Positions 10,801-25,800 of a stretch of 64,000 bases of DNA are shown piece by piece (positions within the stretch are counted from its first letter, which is position 1; every line of letters starts with the position of its first letter). Below the pieces are notes generated by a model. The model did no database searches. It was not told the origin of the DNA and was given only the letters and a program-made list of their open reading frames with translations. A program made the translations under genes and the position numbers. Source of the DNA: Amphibalanus amphitrite (lineage: Eukaryota > Arthropoda > Thecostraca > Balanomorpha > Balanidae); contig NW_024882918.1 of NCBI RefSeq assembly GCF_019059575.1, positions 62,001 through 126,000 of the forward strand. Reading direction: 5' to 3'.

Positions 10801-13800
10801 TCATAAGAGAGAATGAATTTCTTGTTAGTGGTTAGAGTCACCACACTGAAAACAATTTCACCCAAAACTGGCGAGTAAACCGGTGCCTCGCGGGTACCCC
10901 TATCCGCAACCATTTTTAACCACCCTCCCAGGAGTCAATTTAGGACCTAACACTTTCGCAATTCACTCTGGAGAGTAGTAACCCTCCACGACTATTCGCG
11001 CACCAGTGGCTCGCGACCCCTCCATCGAAAGGTATTCATCGACGCCTACCTGGCAGCAGCGCCCCACAAACCCCTAGGAGATGGGGTTACCCTCCACGCC
11101 TACCCTTCGCCGACCAAGTCACGAGGGCCAAAAAAACTCCCACGTTTGACCATATTTGCGGGAAAATATCTATATTATAGCAATCTCACACCTAGAAAAC
11201 ATCGGTGAGAAAGTTTCACATCGGTGGGAAAGGTCAAATCGAATTCCCATAGAAATTTCGACATGACTCAGTCACCGGCAGTCATGCAGACCAGGCGCGG
11301 ATACAAGGGGGGGGGGGCCATGGGGGCCATGGCCCCCCCCCTTGGCCGATTTTTTTCAAAAATAAAATAAAAAGTTAAAAAGTTAAAAAGCTGAAAAGGG
11401 GGCCTCCTGAAAATAAAGTGGCCGAAATCCGATGAGTTCTTTTTTAACCTACCCACTTAGTTATTTCTTAGAAGACTAGCTGAGAAGACTTCTTTGTTAG
11501 AAGATTGGTAAAGCTTTTCATAACTTGGAGGTCTCTTATACTCACAGAGATGACCACTTTTACAGGGCCTCCTAACCTGCACAGAGGGCCTCCAAGCCTG
11601 CACAGATGTTGAGATGTTGCCTGAACAGCTAGATAAGCTCAATAGACGCAGTTTTTTTTTTGGGGGGGGCCAACAAGTGGGAAGATGGGGCCTCCAACAG
11701 GTGGGATTATGGGGGGGGGCCTCCAGGTTTCTAATGGCCCCTCCCTTGGAGATTTTCTGGATCCGCCCCTGATGCAGACCGCCCGAAATCAAGAAGATGT
11801 GTCGCCGCTGCTTTCGTGACCTATATAGGAATCAAAATGGTCTCACTTGGTAGTTTCGGAAGAAAAGCGTTGCCAATCTTCCCGTGATGAATATTGCAGA
11901 GGTTTTAAAGATGCACCCTAACAATTGTACGTTCGCCCCTGCACTTGAAAACCGCCAAACAATGTGTCAACATATCATTGGTTCAAAAAAAAGTTAAAAA
12001 ATTGTTGTAGTTCAAAACTGTATGAGACAACGCCATCTAGTTGTAACAGTAGATCCAACTCCTTCAGGGCAGGTTATGTAAAGGTTCGCCATCCACGGAT
12101 ACGCGTTTACGATACCTCGAGTAGTTCCAACTCTTTCAGTGAGGGCTGTGCCAATGACTCGACACCCGCGGGGACAATATCCGGTGCTGGGTAGCTACCT
12201 TACTGCAGACTGTGGGTACAGTGCATATTTACGAGTAATAAGGCAGGCAAGTCTGCTTACTCTCTAGCTAGAATCTGGACATGGCGAGTTAATACACATA
12301 TACCACCCGCAGAGCAACGCTTAATTCGCCAGCTTCGGGTGAAATTGTTTTCAGTGCATAACACATCCGCAGTCCGCACCAATGACTTCAGTAAAAATGT
12401 GCCACGGGGAATGCCACGCTTGAATTGCCCGGAATAGGATCCATCACCTTGCATTCGGCCCCTATATGTCATATGACAGTTGACACAGAAACCCTTTTGT
12501 GCCCTGCACAGCGCACAGTCCACGTTTCACAATTCTTTGATTCTCCTAGGATACAGGTTGGAAGGCACAACCGAAAAGCTGTTTTCACCGTTTCACTGGC
12601 ATACCAACGTTTGCACAATAGCACAATACTCTATGTTAGCTCACAATAGAGCTATACTTACATGACAATAGTTTCAACAGTGCATTATGATACGGACCTA
12701 AATAGTTACACAGCGCTGTGGCATTTCACTGCACTATACGTAACGACGATTGTTGATCGGTGCAGACTGAGGACTACGATATGGCTGTATCAAAATCCAC
12801 TTGTCCTAACACAGCAGCTTCCGTTTCGTCCGGCAGTGTTGCACCCAGCCTAGCCGTCTGTCCGCGGGACCGGCTGTTCCTATATTATCTGCCGTGACCG
12901 GGTGCTCGCGGTGCCCGGCCGGTCATCGAAGGGTGCCGCCTCCCGCTGCAGGAAAGCTACGCTCCCCACCATGGAAAGTGGGCGGGTGAGGAGATCTGCC
13001 GGACCAACCCGTTCCGCATACCGGAAGCCAACGCCCGGCTGCGTCTGTGCTGAAACCGATGGCACACATACTGCAGCTAACAAGCGTTTCGAAGCTGCAG
13101 GGCGGATTCGTGTCGAGATATTGCTCGCTTTCACAAGCGTGCATCTTTATGGTCGTTCTTCCCGTCGTTATGATTATCTGTATCGCTATGGATGACAGAT
13201 CTTTGCGATCTTTACACCAAATGCCACTCTCCGTCTGCTGCGCCGAAGATAGTCGCGACAGTGTTCTATTCCTGTTGCGCAGATGTTTTACGAGCATATC
13301 GGGGGTGCACGACGCCTACACAAGAGATCATCAGTGATAGTCCGGAAGATATGGTATAATAAGTGCGCTTTGAGTTTGGTCCGGAGGCGTGTCTGATGCG
13401 TGTGTAGGACGCGTGCTACGCTGGTTTCTGTTCCCTGCTTCTCCACAGAGCTGCGCAAGAGGCCGGAGCTGTCAGTTTGTGCGAACGGACGCCTGCTGTG
13501 TGTCCGCGTGTGGGGCCTGCGTGTCCCGGGACGTGTGTGTTTTGACGGCCGGACACACTGAATTAGGCATTGTTTTATCCCACTCCAGCAGACCGCCGCG
13601 CCTGCTTCTCTCTCAGTGCCAAGGTCAGTTAGGTGTCGCATACTTCGTCACTCTCAGCTCTAGTCTCTCGGTGTTCTATCCACCGTCTCCGCCATACCTC
13701 TGTGTCACTGCGTTACACATGACCAGTCGTCACGGCTGTGCGCACCCACCCCTCCCCCTCCCGTCTCCGACAGCCGTCAGCTCCCTGTCCCACTGTCCTG

Positions 13801-16800
13801 TCGGAGGATGGGCGGACGCACGCCGTGACGGTGAGACGCCTGCCGTGGCCTCCGCAGCCGCACAGGATCCCTCTTGACCTCTCGCAGCCGCCGCTGCCGC
13901 CCACCCGAGCTGTCAGCGCAGCGCGTTCCGCCCGTTTGGGGTGCTCACTCGAGAGGGCTCATCCCCGCTGTCTGAAACGGTGTACTCTGCCTGCGGCGTC
14001 CAACCTACTTCGGGGAGACGTCTTATTGCACTGACAAGAGGGCTTAGATACTTGCTGAAAGAAGGGATATTTCCGTTTGTCTATGTCTGACTGACTGACA
14101 GGTCAGCCTCCTGACCGCCTGGCCACCTGCCGACATGATACACGATCCCGGTGACAGCGGGCCCGTCCACCCGTCCGGGATGTCTGTTCTGTCACCGCCG
14201 AGAGTTCATTCTCACCCTTTGTGTGTTCCTGTCGGATTCTGCTGTTCGGAATGCGATATTTACCAGCCGGTAGCTGTTTGTTCTTTCACAGCTGCCGCAG
14301 GTGCCGCGGGCTGTGGATCGTCCATATCTGTCGCCTTTTAATGGCGTGCCTGCGCTGGCAGCGGGTGGGCGGCGGGCATGGTCCGGCCACAGATCTTGGA
14401 CCCCTTGGCGTGAGCGTTGCAGCGGCGAAAACAATGCGTCGGCGGCAGCACGGCCCTCCGCCCCGGTTTCCGAAATCGTCCACCGCCGTACTGAGAACAG
14501 AGCTGCGTGGTGGACCGACCTCTTTACAGACTGTCCATCCGGCCAGCCGGCCGACAATTAAACCTGCCCTCCGGTGTACCGTCAGCTGGACGGATCATGG
14601 CGCAGGTAATGTACGGCACGCTTACAGCCGGCAGCTGCGCCAGATCTGCCGGCGCGTCACAGCTGGGGCGATTGTGGCGCACTCGGCGGCCTTTCCTCGC
14701 CGCCTACGGCTGCCGATGAACGGATAAGGCGGTCGTCGCAGCCTCCGCCCGCCGGCCGGCTGGTGGAACTGGGCTATTTGGAGTCAGCAGGAGGAGGCTT
14801 TCCGTGCATGTGTAGACCACTGCGTCAGGCGAGGTGCGGTGTCCGGAATACATGGAGGTCGGAGGAGCTCACCTGTGTCGCTGTTGCTCACCTAGAAGAA
14901 GCTGAACGTAGCCGTCCAGTGACCCTTCCGACCTTTCTTTTGTGCAGCAGTCGCCCCCGCTTCCTCTCGCCTACCCGCTTTGTTAGATTTGTCTTGTCTT
15001 CTACTTGTCACATACTCTTGTTGGACGCACTAAAGCGTCCGAAAAGATTACTGAAAACGTTTGCCCACGCACGAAATTTTCCACCTTAGCGGAATAAGAA
15101 GAGGCTGTGTTCACCTCAGCGCAATAAATAGCACGGATGACCACGGCTCACGCAAGCTGGCCACATCTTTTTTTTGTATTCACGCAATAAATAATGAGGC
15201 TAGCCATTGTAAATTTATAACCTGCGTAAAACGTTTAGCCGACTCATTTAACAAAGATGTCGATTTTCAGATAGTCATGGCTGGTTGCATTGCAACCAAC
15301 GTACGTACATAACGTATAACTTCAATGCACTTATCTAGCAACAAATCCTGCGCCTCTTATATGTACTATTCAGTAACCACAATACACATGTGATCTGTGT
15401 AGGATCAGTTACTCAACAACTCTATAAACGGTCTCGCTCTGCGGTTTGTTACGGAATTACGCACTCGTATTACACTTCCTCACCACAGATAACGCCTCTA
15501 TATCACCCACATCGGGGCTAACCCGTCCTGTCATATCTAACGTCACCATCTATACGCACTCGGCCGGTCCGGCGAACATCCCCGTCTCTAAGCAGGTGGA
15601 AGCACATCGCTAGCGGTGGTGACAGCGCGGGCGGCGTGGAGCGCCGGTTCCTTACAAGGTCGTCAGATCGGCACATCTGCCCGCCTCCGTCCGCATTGAG
15701 CTCGCCACGGCTCGCGTTTACCGGGCACGCCCTGCAGGGTAGTCACGATACAGTGCTCCTGTGATCGGTGAGGGAACGGGTTCAGTAAGGGGCGGTGCCG
15801 GTCGACCACCCACACAGCACGTGCAAAGGGGAGCGGTACGGGGAGATTGCTACTGCAGTGGCAGCCCGGGGTGGTCAGTGGCGGGGTGTTGTGGGGTGAT
15901 TATTCCGGCTGGGCTCATCAAAGGCTGCAACTCGTGGGGGTTTCCAAATTATAAAGAAGTGAAAATGTTGGGTCAGGCAATTCAAGGAATTGTGTTTTTC
16001 CCGTCTCCTTCAGCAATGCCATCTCTCCAATGATATGCTCAGTTTCCAATCACGCTTTGTTTACTCCAAGATTCTTTTTAACTCCTCGTCTCGTATTTAC
16101 CACACAGTTCATAATACTATCTCAAACAGCGTCACACTTCTACCAGGACGGTGCCCATTATCTCTCATCGCACCGCTGGGCTCAGAAGAATCTCTCGAGA
16201 GTCGAGCAGCGCACATCACGCACACGTGTCCCCAATCCGCACCGCGCGCCGACCTCGAAAGTGGCGCACATGCCAGCGTCTGATGGACCGAAGCGGTGCC
16301 GTCGTCCGAGTTGGCGCCGCGGCTCGGCGACGTTTCTGACGTGCCAGAGGACAGTAGGACATCGGTGACAGCGGTGACAGCCAACAGCCAATAGATGACA
16401 GCTGTGGCCGTGAAGACGGCGAGCCGATCTGTCGACCGAGACAAGAATGTCCCGAGGAGCCGTCGAGCGAACTGCGAGGGCCGGCCGAGCGGTCAGGCGT
16501 GCTCTGACAGATAAGGGTCACGGCGGAGGTGGGACTCGGGTATGGGTGACGTCCTAGGTGGAGATCCCAGCCAGGAGATGACGTCCTGCTCTGTGACGCC
16601 GCGCTGTGCCACAGACACCAGCGGTCGATCACAGGCAAACACTCCACTGTAAGCCTCAGATCAGACCGATCGTGACTGTCAGACCATGGGAGAGATGTCC
16701 GACGCCTGACAAATGCATAGCGCTCTAATCCTACCCTCACGCGCGAAACGTTGCAAGGAAAACATCGGTAGTAAAACATACAGCCTATCATTGTTCTGTA

Positions 16801-19800
16801 GGATTCTCGGAAGCGTTTCCATGCCGCTGGGAGACTGTGTGTTCGAAACTCGCCGGTACAAATATTTATGTGCAGGCGCTCCATGGTACATCACTTTGTG
16901 GCCGGATCATTGACCACATGCCGTTGATAAAAGAACGCCTGCAGCGCGCAGAAGGACCTCGCAGCGTTCACAGTGAACGGGTTTGCACGCGGTGCACTGT
17001 ACGGTGCACAGCGATGTCACTCACATTGACCTCACCTGTCGCACCTGCGCCATGAGAAACGGTTGCAAAGTCGGTCACAGGGTGGATAAATATTCCCAGT
17101 CCAGTTTGTGAGGGAAAGAATAAAGATAGGACACCGTGTTTGACCCATTTGAGCTCTAATCCAGTTCGGTAACAGGCGACTAAAGCCTTTTTCGCAGTGT
17201 AGTCTGCTTGGCATCTGCCTATTCCTATTCCATATTTTCTATCGTCTGAATATTGAATGAAGTTAAAGTTATTTAGTATAGTTTTAGTGACTGGGAACTG
17301 TCATCGGTCACTGACCGCACTTCTCCTCGGTCGACCACGGGCCTCCGGTCTGTCCGTTCGTCCGTTTAACCACCATACTCGTAACGTAACCCTCCACCGG
17401 CCACCGAGTGTGGCTCTATTGTCGCCTGACGTCATCCACTTAGCATGCGCCCCTCCATCCCTCCCTCTCCAAAGCAAACTAAGAGACAGACAGCAGACGG
17501 ACGGGACGGACGGAGGCAGACGAAACGCCACATCGAGATGGCCACTGGAGTGATGCTGAATTTATGTTCGTTCTTCATGCTCTGCACAACATTGCATGCA
17601 CTAGATCCTATCAATTTTATTGGACTGGCTACCGAGAATTTCCATCGATTTAGGTGGCAGCCTGGCGTCTTACTGATAAATAACCCCAGCTTTTTGACAT
17701 GCACATGGAGCTTGGCTAGAACACCTGTGCCGATTCGACCAACCACCAATCCAAGCTGCAGTTTTAATCGCCACGCAGGGCTAGTATCAGGCCTATGACG
17801 TAACTGTTCAATGACGCTGCGTGTCGCAGCTCTGACCTCGGGCGACCCCAGGCGGCGGCGTTCCACAGGGAACCGTAGCGGCGCCGGTACTTTTCGATCG
17901 GCGCACGTGCGTGTCGTCAGATCCGGCCTCGGTGGCCGCTGCGGCGACTGACCGTGTCAATGGCGCGAGGTCACGCGAGGCCGCTCTGGACAGTCGTGCC
18001 GGCCTGCAGCCGCACGTTCCTACAGGCTACAGCTGACCGCCGAGCGGGGTGACGCAGCCCGGCGGAGGTCACCGTGAGGCGCCCCGGTGGAACTCGACTG
18101 CCATCGGGGACGCTGCAGAGGTAGAGGGTGCCTGCAGAAGGTATATCGCGCCTGTATGTCGTGTGAGATATATTGCAGAGCAGGCGGCGAGACCTTGTAA
18201 TGCGATCTGTTTAGTGGTGATAAGGTGGATCATATTATAAGCCACGACCAGCTTAACTATCTTAGATCTCCTTCATAGATTGGGAGCTAAAACCGATGAC
18301 CATCTATGGGCCATTAGAAGATAAAAACTTGGGCACTGCCATTCTCGGAGGGTGCATAACCTGAATGGAAGACGATCCTCCTTCCTCATCAGAAATATGC
18401 TGAAGGTGCCCTGAAGTTCCCCACCAAGTCCGACACATGCGGGCGTAGATCTGTCAAAGATCACCGCCTCACGTATCGTCTACACCTGCTCAGCGAAGGT
18501 CGATGTGGTGGCGGTCAGCACACCGGGAAACGACGACACCGATCCCGAGGACCAATTAGACCGCGGTTCACCTGGTCCAGGTGTCTGGGGCTGGGACGGT
18601 CCCTGGTCTCGGTCCGTGGTCCCTGTCCGGACCGCGGCAGTGCGGCTTGTTATGATGACACCACACGGAAACCATGGGGACGTTTACGTGCCTCCGATTT
18701 CCCGATATCATCCCTATACAAGGTCGAACGAAAGAAGGATCAGCGTCTCCGCTAGCGCAGAAGAACCCAGGACAAACAAAGCTAATCCCCCTGTGTCGGA
18801 CGGCACTGCGGGCCGCTGCAGACATCCATTTGGGCCGTCGTGAGTTCGACAGGGGACACGGCTCGGTGCTGCCGACATGATTCGGCCATAAAACCCCGTC
18901 CGTCGCGCACAGGATGTGAGTCGCGCCGGCACTTCCCCGGCCCGGTCCCACGGAGCCGGACACGATGACTCAGATCGTGACGCGGCGGCTGGACACGCAC
19001 TGTCCGACCGTCACGGTGTGACGCCCCTGCAGGCGATGTGACTGCTGGAACTGGAGACTGTCAGACAGCTGCAGAACTGGTGAAGACGGGGATCCTATTC
19101 CGGTACTTCATATCGCTAAGTCGCGTGTGCAAGCAACGGGAAAGAACAGCTGTAGCGGCGACTTCTCAGATATGTAGAACAGAACTGGAAACGGTATCAC
19201 TTGTGAATCACATGCAAGCTCATGAAATTCAATGTTACGTGCACGCACATCGACACTTGCACGGCCGTTCAACGAACGCGTTTTTGGGAATACAGATCAG
19301 CGATAGAACTGTGCAGAGTCCGGTGTGAGCTTTTCACCCGCACGCAGCGCGGAGCTATCTGAGATCTTTTCCTGTTCTATTCCTGGTTTTAGACTGGCCT
19401 TGCATTCGGGTCGCCAAATGTCAGGTCCTGCGATGGTGACTGTCTTGTCAAATCCTTTGACAGACAGTTCAATCTTCCTGGATATCCCAGTTATATCCCA
19501 GCCGACTGGTTTGAAGGGGTAACGGTATCACAAGGACTAACCCCAAATCCTCCGAGTCAGACAATATCCGACATCAACATTATTCTCCGACGGAGGTTCA
19601 TCTTCCTCCGTACCCGACGCCCCGTACCGCACCAGACGCGGTGCCATTCACCGGCGCATGTCACGTGGCGGCGCATGGCCTGCGGCGGTGGCCCTTTGTT
19701 CTCATGGCGGAATGCGAGGAATACGACCACAGCACTGCTCGCACAGCCGCCGCAGAATGACTTCGGTCCGCCGAGCGAGCGACTGGTGACGGTCGGCGCC

Positions 19801-22800
19801 TTTTGAACTAGACGAGAGGCCATCGGGTGTGTCTTGACGAGCTACCACTCTGTGAAAGATTTGTATGCTTCACGGAGTGACTCTAATTGCATTGCAGGGG
19901 GCAGGTGTTGAGGAAATCTGTAACGCACCATTAGTTCTCGGTGTTGATAATGGTGTCTGAAGGTCATGACTCATGGTAGTTATTTTGATGGGAAATTCAT
20001 GTCCAGTCACAGAGCGTATCCATAGCGGTTGTAGATGGCGAGCTCCCATTTCAATGTCACTCTGCGGTCACAGGAAATCACGTTCGCGGTCCGCCTCCAA
20101 CCTTCCTCTGGCAGTGCAAACAGCTCCTGTGCCGCCTGTAATCACACTGAGCCGACCTGAACGACTGTGGTGGGGGATCATCGGCTCACGTAGGCCATCT
20201 GCTCCGCTCGTGCCGCTACTTCATCCGCTGATCCGCCGAGGCGCCGAGCCAATTAGACGGGTCCAGTCTAGTGAACACACCGCATCGCAGCCGAGCGTGC
20301 GTGATTACATGCTGCGTACAACCAGCGCTGTGCCAGCTATAGCTAGCGAGAGCTGTAACCGCGCGAAGAACATCGTGGATCTGCTGAAGTGCTAGGAATA
20401 CACCGGGCTCAGCTCGGCGGTGATGGACTGACACTGAACAGTTGTCGTTGTTGTTACATGGGCAAGACATGCGCATCCTCTTGGACTCCGAAGTCTTTAC
20501 CCGTCGATAGCGTCACACGTGACGGCACCGGGCACATTTACTTTTGGTGACGAATGAATCGCAAGTGGCGCTGGACGGGGCCGGTGTGCGCCGACAACGC
20601 CGCCTGCGCCACTACCTGCCGTCTGCGGCGGAAACTGGCGCGGGGCTCCGGCCGGATACTGCGGATAGTTAGTCACGGTTCGGGTACCACTGCTGCCGGC
20701 TCAGCCGAGAATGGCCCAGCAACAGCAGCCGCCCCGCGCGGCCTCTGGGAGAATTTCCCAGTGGGAAGACGGGGCTGAGCTGATTACGGGAAACAAGGCG
20801 CTATAACTAGGCGGCTCAACTCAGTGAGTCATGGGACAGCTTCGCGCTTTGTGCGACATGGAAAGTTTGCTCTTGAAGTACAGAAATTAACGCTATGAGT
20901 GATGAATATGCGTCCTTCCCTAGACCGCATTGATGCAGTAAAATAAGACAATGCGTCGTTTTAACTATGTCTGTACCGTAAAGCATTTCAGCTAAACGGC
21001 GAAATGAAGCTAGGGAAATCAGGTTCTCGCCACACCGAAAGTTGTTGTGCAAGTCAGAGTAATTTCATACAGAGAAACGACAAAGCATATCCGCTGGCTT
21101 TAGTGACTAATTTCTCCTCGGCATGCGCTCAAACGACGCCGTTTAGCCACTTTGGCCCTAACAATAGCTTCATTTGGCTGCATTAAGCGAGGACCGTTTT
21201 TGTCGCGTGACCCTCGCTCGTGACAGGCTGCCATCGGGTGACGTACTGACATAGGATGCTGTGTTTGCTGTCGAACGGCAGCGAATGTATGGCTCTTGTC
21301 ATGCTAATCGGTGAATGGAAATGATGCAGCTCAAACTTCGCTTCGGAGCGCCTTTTTTCGATGGAATGCAGCTGTTACAATGTAACAAAGGCCGTGAGGA
21401 AAAAGTACCATATATGAGGGAGCAATAGCACGAATAGTCCCTCTCCTGAAATGCGAAATACAGAGACGAACATTTAACACAATTTGATCGAAGAGATCCT
21501 CATTAGGTGACCTCTTGTCCTCAGCTATAAAATTAAACATAACGACAACATCTCTGCCCAAGTCGTCGGTGGGATATATGCGATGAGTGATTACTAGAGA
21601 GGATTACGTGCTTGCCGGTATGCCGTGAAGCACGTGGGTAAATAATCATGACAGACCGCTCCCCGTCCTAAGACAGACACGATGCTGATAGACACTAAAA
21701 CATGCCATTATCGTGTCATGGTGAAGGCATAAACAGTTATGGCATGAGTCGCATCTGCCGTCCATCAACCTTGCCAAGAATGTTCCTGGACTCCATTTAT
21801 CTAGGCCAGCGATGACGAACATGGTACCTAAATGATGACGATGAAAGCAGACATTGCAGCGCATAGTTTTGCCTTATATTTATCTCCTGTGCAAGTCTTC
21901 AACTGTCAATTCTCCTGAGTCAAATGCATTTAATATTTCACTAACTAGTAAATACCGATACGATATTATTGTAACGCATTACGATCTTCTCGTGCGAAGT
22001 ATTTTTTCATGGCTTCGTTATTGACCTTGATCTCGAGTGACAGCTATCCTCCTTTTCTCTGATTTGATGCAATGGAATGTTGATAATCTCTCGGCGGCAA
22101 AATATTCCCGAATGATGTCTGATTCGCCGCGAAGCTATGTCACGCTCAGAGGCTAAAGGAAACAAGTATGAGATTAGGAAGTATTTTCCAGCCTCACGAA
22201 AGTCGGGATATATCGACCCAGGTCACGACTTCAATGAAATCGCTCTCTTTGCCCTCTAAGTGAGAGGCTTAGCTTAAAGCGCAAGCACAGCCTTCGCCAA
22301 GAATCGTGCAGGGTGCACAGTGGTTCCTGCCACGACTTTGCACCATCGTGTTCATGTGCCTGCTCTAGCTTGAGCCTATAGCTGACCTCGTTTTATCGAT
22401 TCGATCCCAAGTCCTCTGGCTTCACAAATCGCAGGAGCTCAATATGCATTGCATTCCGTACGAACCATTTCTACTACTTGGTCTTCTTCTTCTACCAAGC
22501 GAGTCTTACGCATCTTTCCCTTCCTTCTCAATTCTAGCCTCGTACTCTTTTAGTCCTTATAACCGTCACATGATTTCGACCTGATTGATTGATTTCGCCT
22601 TCATAACAAAATCCTGCCATACCCGAGCCACTCTCTGACGTCTCCTCTGTGTCTGCCCTCAGGTCGGTGCCGGGCGGCTGGGAGCGGTACAGCAACAGCC
22701 CCTCTCCGCCCCGCTTCTCTCCCGGCCAGCTGTCTCCGGTATCCCCGCAGCTGTCGCCGTCGCGCGAGCTGCCGCCGCTCTCCGAGAGCCAGCAGGCTGC

Positions 22801-25800
22801 CCTGGAGGAGAGTTTCCGTGCCAACCGTAACCCGCACGACAGTGACCTGATGCTGCTGGCTGTCGAACAGGGCGTGGACGAGGCACAGATCCGGGTAAGG
22901 ACGGAGAGGGGGCGGGGCGGCAATGGATGGGGAGGGACGGTGGCTGGTCGACGATGAAACGATTCTACCCGATGGTCCGCGTAAAAGTGATGAGCGCAGA
23001 GCGATGTCTCACAATTGCTTGGTGAAAGTGTGGGGGCGCACAAAGTAAGGGTGCACGAAGTTGGCGCCAAGGTCATATAACTGTCCGGATGGAAGGCCAA
23101 GACCATGAGGATTAGCAACATTAAATGTGGATTTGTGGGAGCATGTGTCATCGAACATTGCCTTGTGAGTTGGTTTGAAAATGTCATAGGGATGCTGTCA
23201 ATTATCTAATATTGCACACATTTTTTATCTGATATTTAGGTCCCGTGTCATGTAAGCTGCATGACCAGTTCCGCTGTTCTATAGCCACACCTTAACTCGT
23301 ATACCTATCAATTTCATGAGCGGCGCTGTAGTCATTCTCACTGGCACTCCTGAAGTCGCGATGGACTGTTTAGCTGCACATTTTGTATGCTGCTTTATAT
23401 CTTATCAGTAGATAGTGATCCTCATCGTTATCAAATCCGTGATTTCAATCGCTATCAATTTCGTCCCTGAACTCTGACACCCAGCAGCCAATATACCTGT
23501 GCCCGTCGTCTCATCGGCCACCCGCTATGAACCCTCACCCGACACAATAGCGATATGATCAACACCCTCGATAACATCGATGGCCTCTTGAATCGTTTCC
23601 CGACGCCTCCCCTCACCAGTTACCCGATCAATTAGGACCAATTGGTCCACGGTCCGGTCACGAGTCGGTGGAACGGTCCGGGTCCGGTCTGTGTTCGTGA
23701 AATTCCGAACGGTCGGCGCCACCCTGACGGGAAATCCAGCCTGCAGAGCCGCGGCGAGGCGATATCTGCAGCAGGCTAGGGGTGGCTAGTGGGGCAAGAC
23801 TCTCGGCTATCTCCTGAACTGGAGCGGTGGCCAGATGTCCCCTGAGATTAACCCTGGAACATTTGGTATAGGGTTCGTGGCAATGGGAGGCGCATGTGGA
23901 GTTTCATCAGCTTTTGTCCTTGACTTTGTTACGTTCCGAGCTGACTGATCGCGTTCCTGTCGCAACCTATAAATAACTACGGAAGGCGCCTTGTGCAATC
24001 AATGCAGCTCATTTGCACAGCACGGAGTAACTATCGAGAGTGTGCACCACGGCCGCCAATGGAGACAGCATAGTTCACCCCGACACCTAACGTTCACGTA
24101 CCGGACTGTTTTAGCACTCTATTCGCTACTGGCGGGCGACTTAGAGCCGTCTTCAGCCGTCCATCTACACAGCCGATCACTATTGCCGCGTAATGCCTCT
24201 CTTCGGATCTATACTGTCGATCTCTACTGCCTACCGAGCCCATAATGAGCGCCACAGTGATCAGTGCCCGCGCCGCCCGCACCGAGCAGGTTATCTGCGG
24301 TAGTGCGAACTGCACAGTCGCACCATCCCCACCAGCCGGCCCCAAACGATCTGCTTCTGGTGATCGGGAGGCCTGGTACCGTCGCGTTCACTGGACGCGG
24401 TGGGTGGCGCTTCTACGAATGACATCATGACAGCCGTGCATAGGAGGCACTGCGAGTAAGACGTTACCGCTCACTAAAAATGTGCAAAGGTGCCTTCGCA
24501 CATGAAATTAAGTCTCTGACTTTGGTCATTGGCTGTGATTCTTACGCTGGCGACCACTGCTTACGCATTATCATATATGGAGTGCTCTTAGCTGCCTAAT
24601 GGAGACCCGATAAGGAATGCTCTTGATTTCGCTTCCTTTTTACAGTAGTTTTTAATCAAACTATGATAAGTAGGAGAAATTGTGTCCTTTTTATAGGCAG
24701 ATGGACCCACGAAGGTCGCTGGCATTTAGAGGAGCCCACGGCCTAAACGATGAATACGTCTGATAAATGGTTCAACTCATTTCCATATCAGCTTTCAGAG
24801 AGAGGCTTTAAATCGTTCCGACATTCGAGTTCCGCAGCCCAGCCCCAATGACCATGTCAGACCGACATCCGACCATGTTAGAATCCACGTCGGCTGTCAT
24901 GTCGGCCCGACAACCGCCAACTAGTCTACTCATCTCATCCATAAACGTGGCCGGCTTTGTAGCCCGGTGCCGAAACACCCATCACGCCGCGGACACGCCC
25001 CTAGTGACCCGTCGAAGCCGCACGATACGCCTGTATGACACCCGCCGGCCTGTCGCCCTCGCTGACCCCCGAGCGCCCCCTCCTCGCCCCCTCTCGTCGC
25101 CCCCTCCCCGCCCGGCGGCGCCCGGCAGACGCCGGCTTGTAACGGTCTGATCACACCCGGCAGATTAGCTGACGACCAAATACGGCGAGCTGCTCTCGGT
25201 TGGACCGCAGTTGTAAACCATGTTCCGCGCCGCGTGCAATGCCCGGCATCGCGGCGCCTGCCGGGTGGTGACGTCATCAGGGGGTCTCAGAGCGGCCGCG
25301 AAGCGCGATCGATCGTTTTCGAGGTGCACGCTCTTGATGTGATTAGACCACATTTTACTTTTTACGGAGCGAGCGAAGCGAGCGGAGTCTCATACTGAAT
25401 TAAGGGAAAATCCTGAGTATGAGCGGCCGGCCGTGGGGACGCTCTTCAAAAGCTAATATCTTAGGAACGGGACATCCGATTGACAAGCGGTCTTCTTTAC
25501 TGAATGTCACTTGGACGTAAAAGTTCTGTGGTGTGATGGCCACCACGCGTTCTTGCCAACCACCGCACGTGGCGCGTGGTAAAGTTGGACATTTTTTAAG
25601 AACCCCCAAAATTGCAACCTCAATAACGGCACAACGGTTGGGCCGATTGAATTGAAACTCGGTACACAGTTAGGTCTCCATCAGATAATTCATAGGCATG
25701 TGTTAAGGTTGGGGTGCTACAGCACGTGCGCACGTGCAGGGGGCGCTCCCAGATCTCGAGAACGGCTGGGCCGATTGCGCTCAAATTTGGTACACGGTTG

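Noticed and set aside
14221..14727. 168-codon + frame in the CpG-rich block
   Set aside because: Overlapping long frames in several phases and strands are expected in GC-rich DNA; no domain seen.
16820..16870. GTTCGAAACTCGCC as a tRNA B box
   Set aside because: No A box or stem pairing at the right distance.
16216..16884. 222-codon - frame
   Set aside because: No recognisable domain, no splice context, random-looking Arg/Ser composition; not called as a gene.
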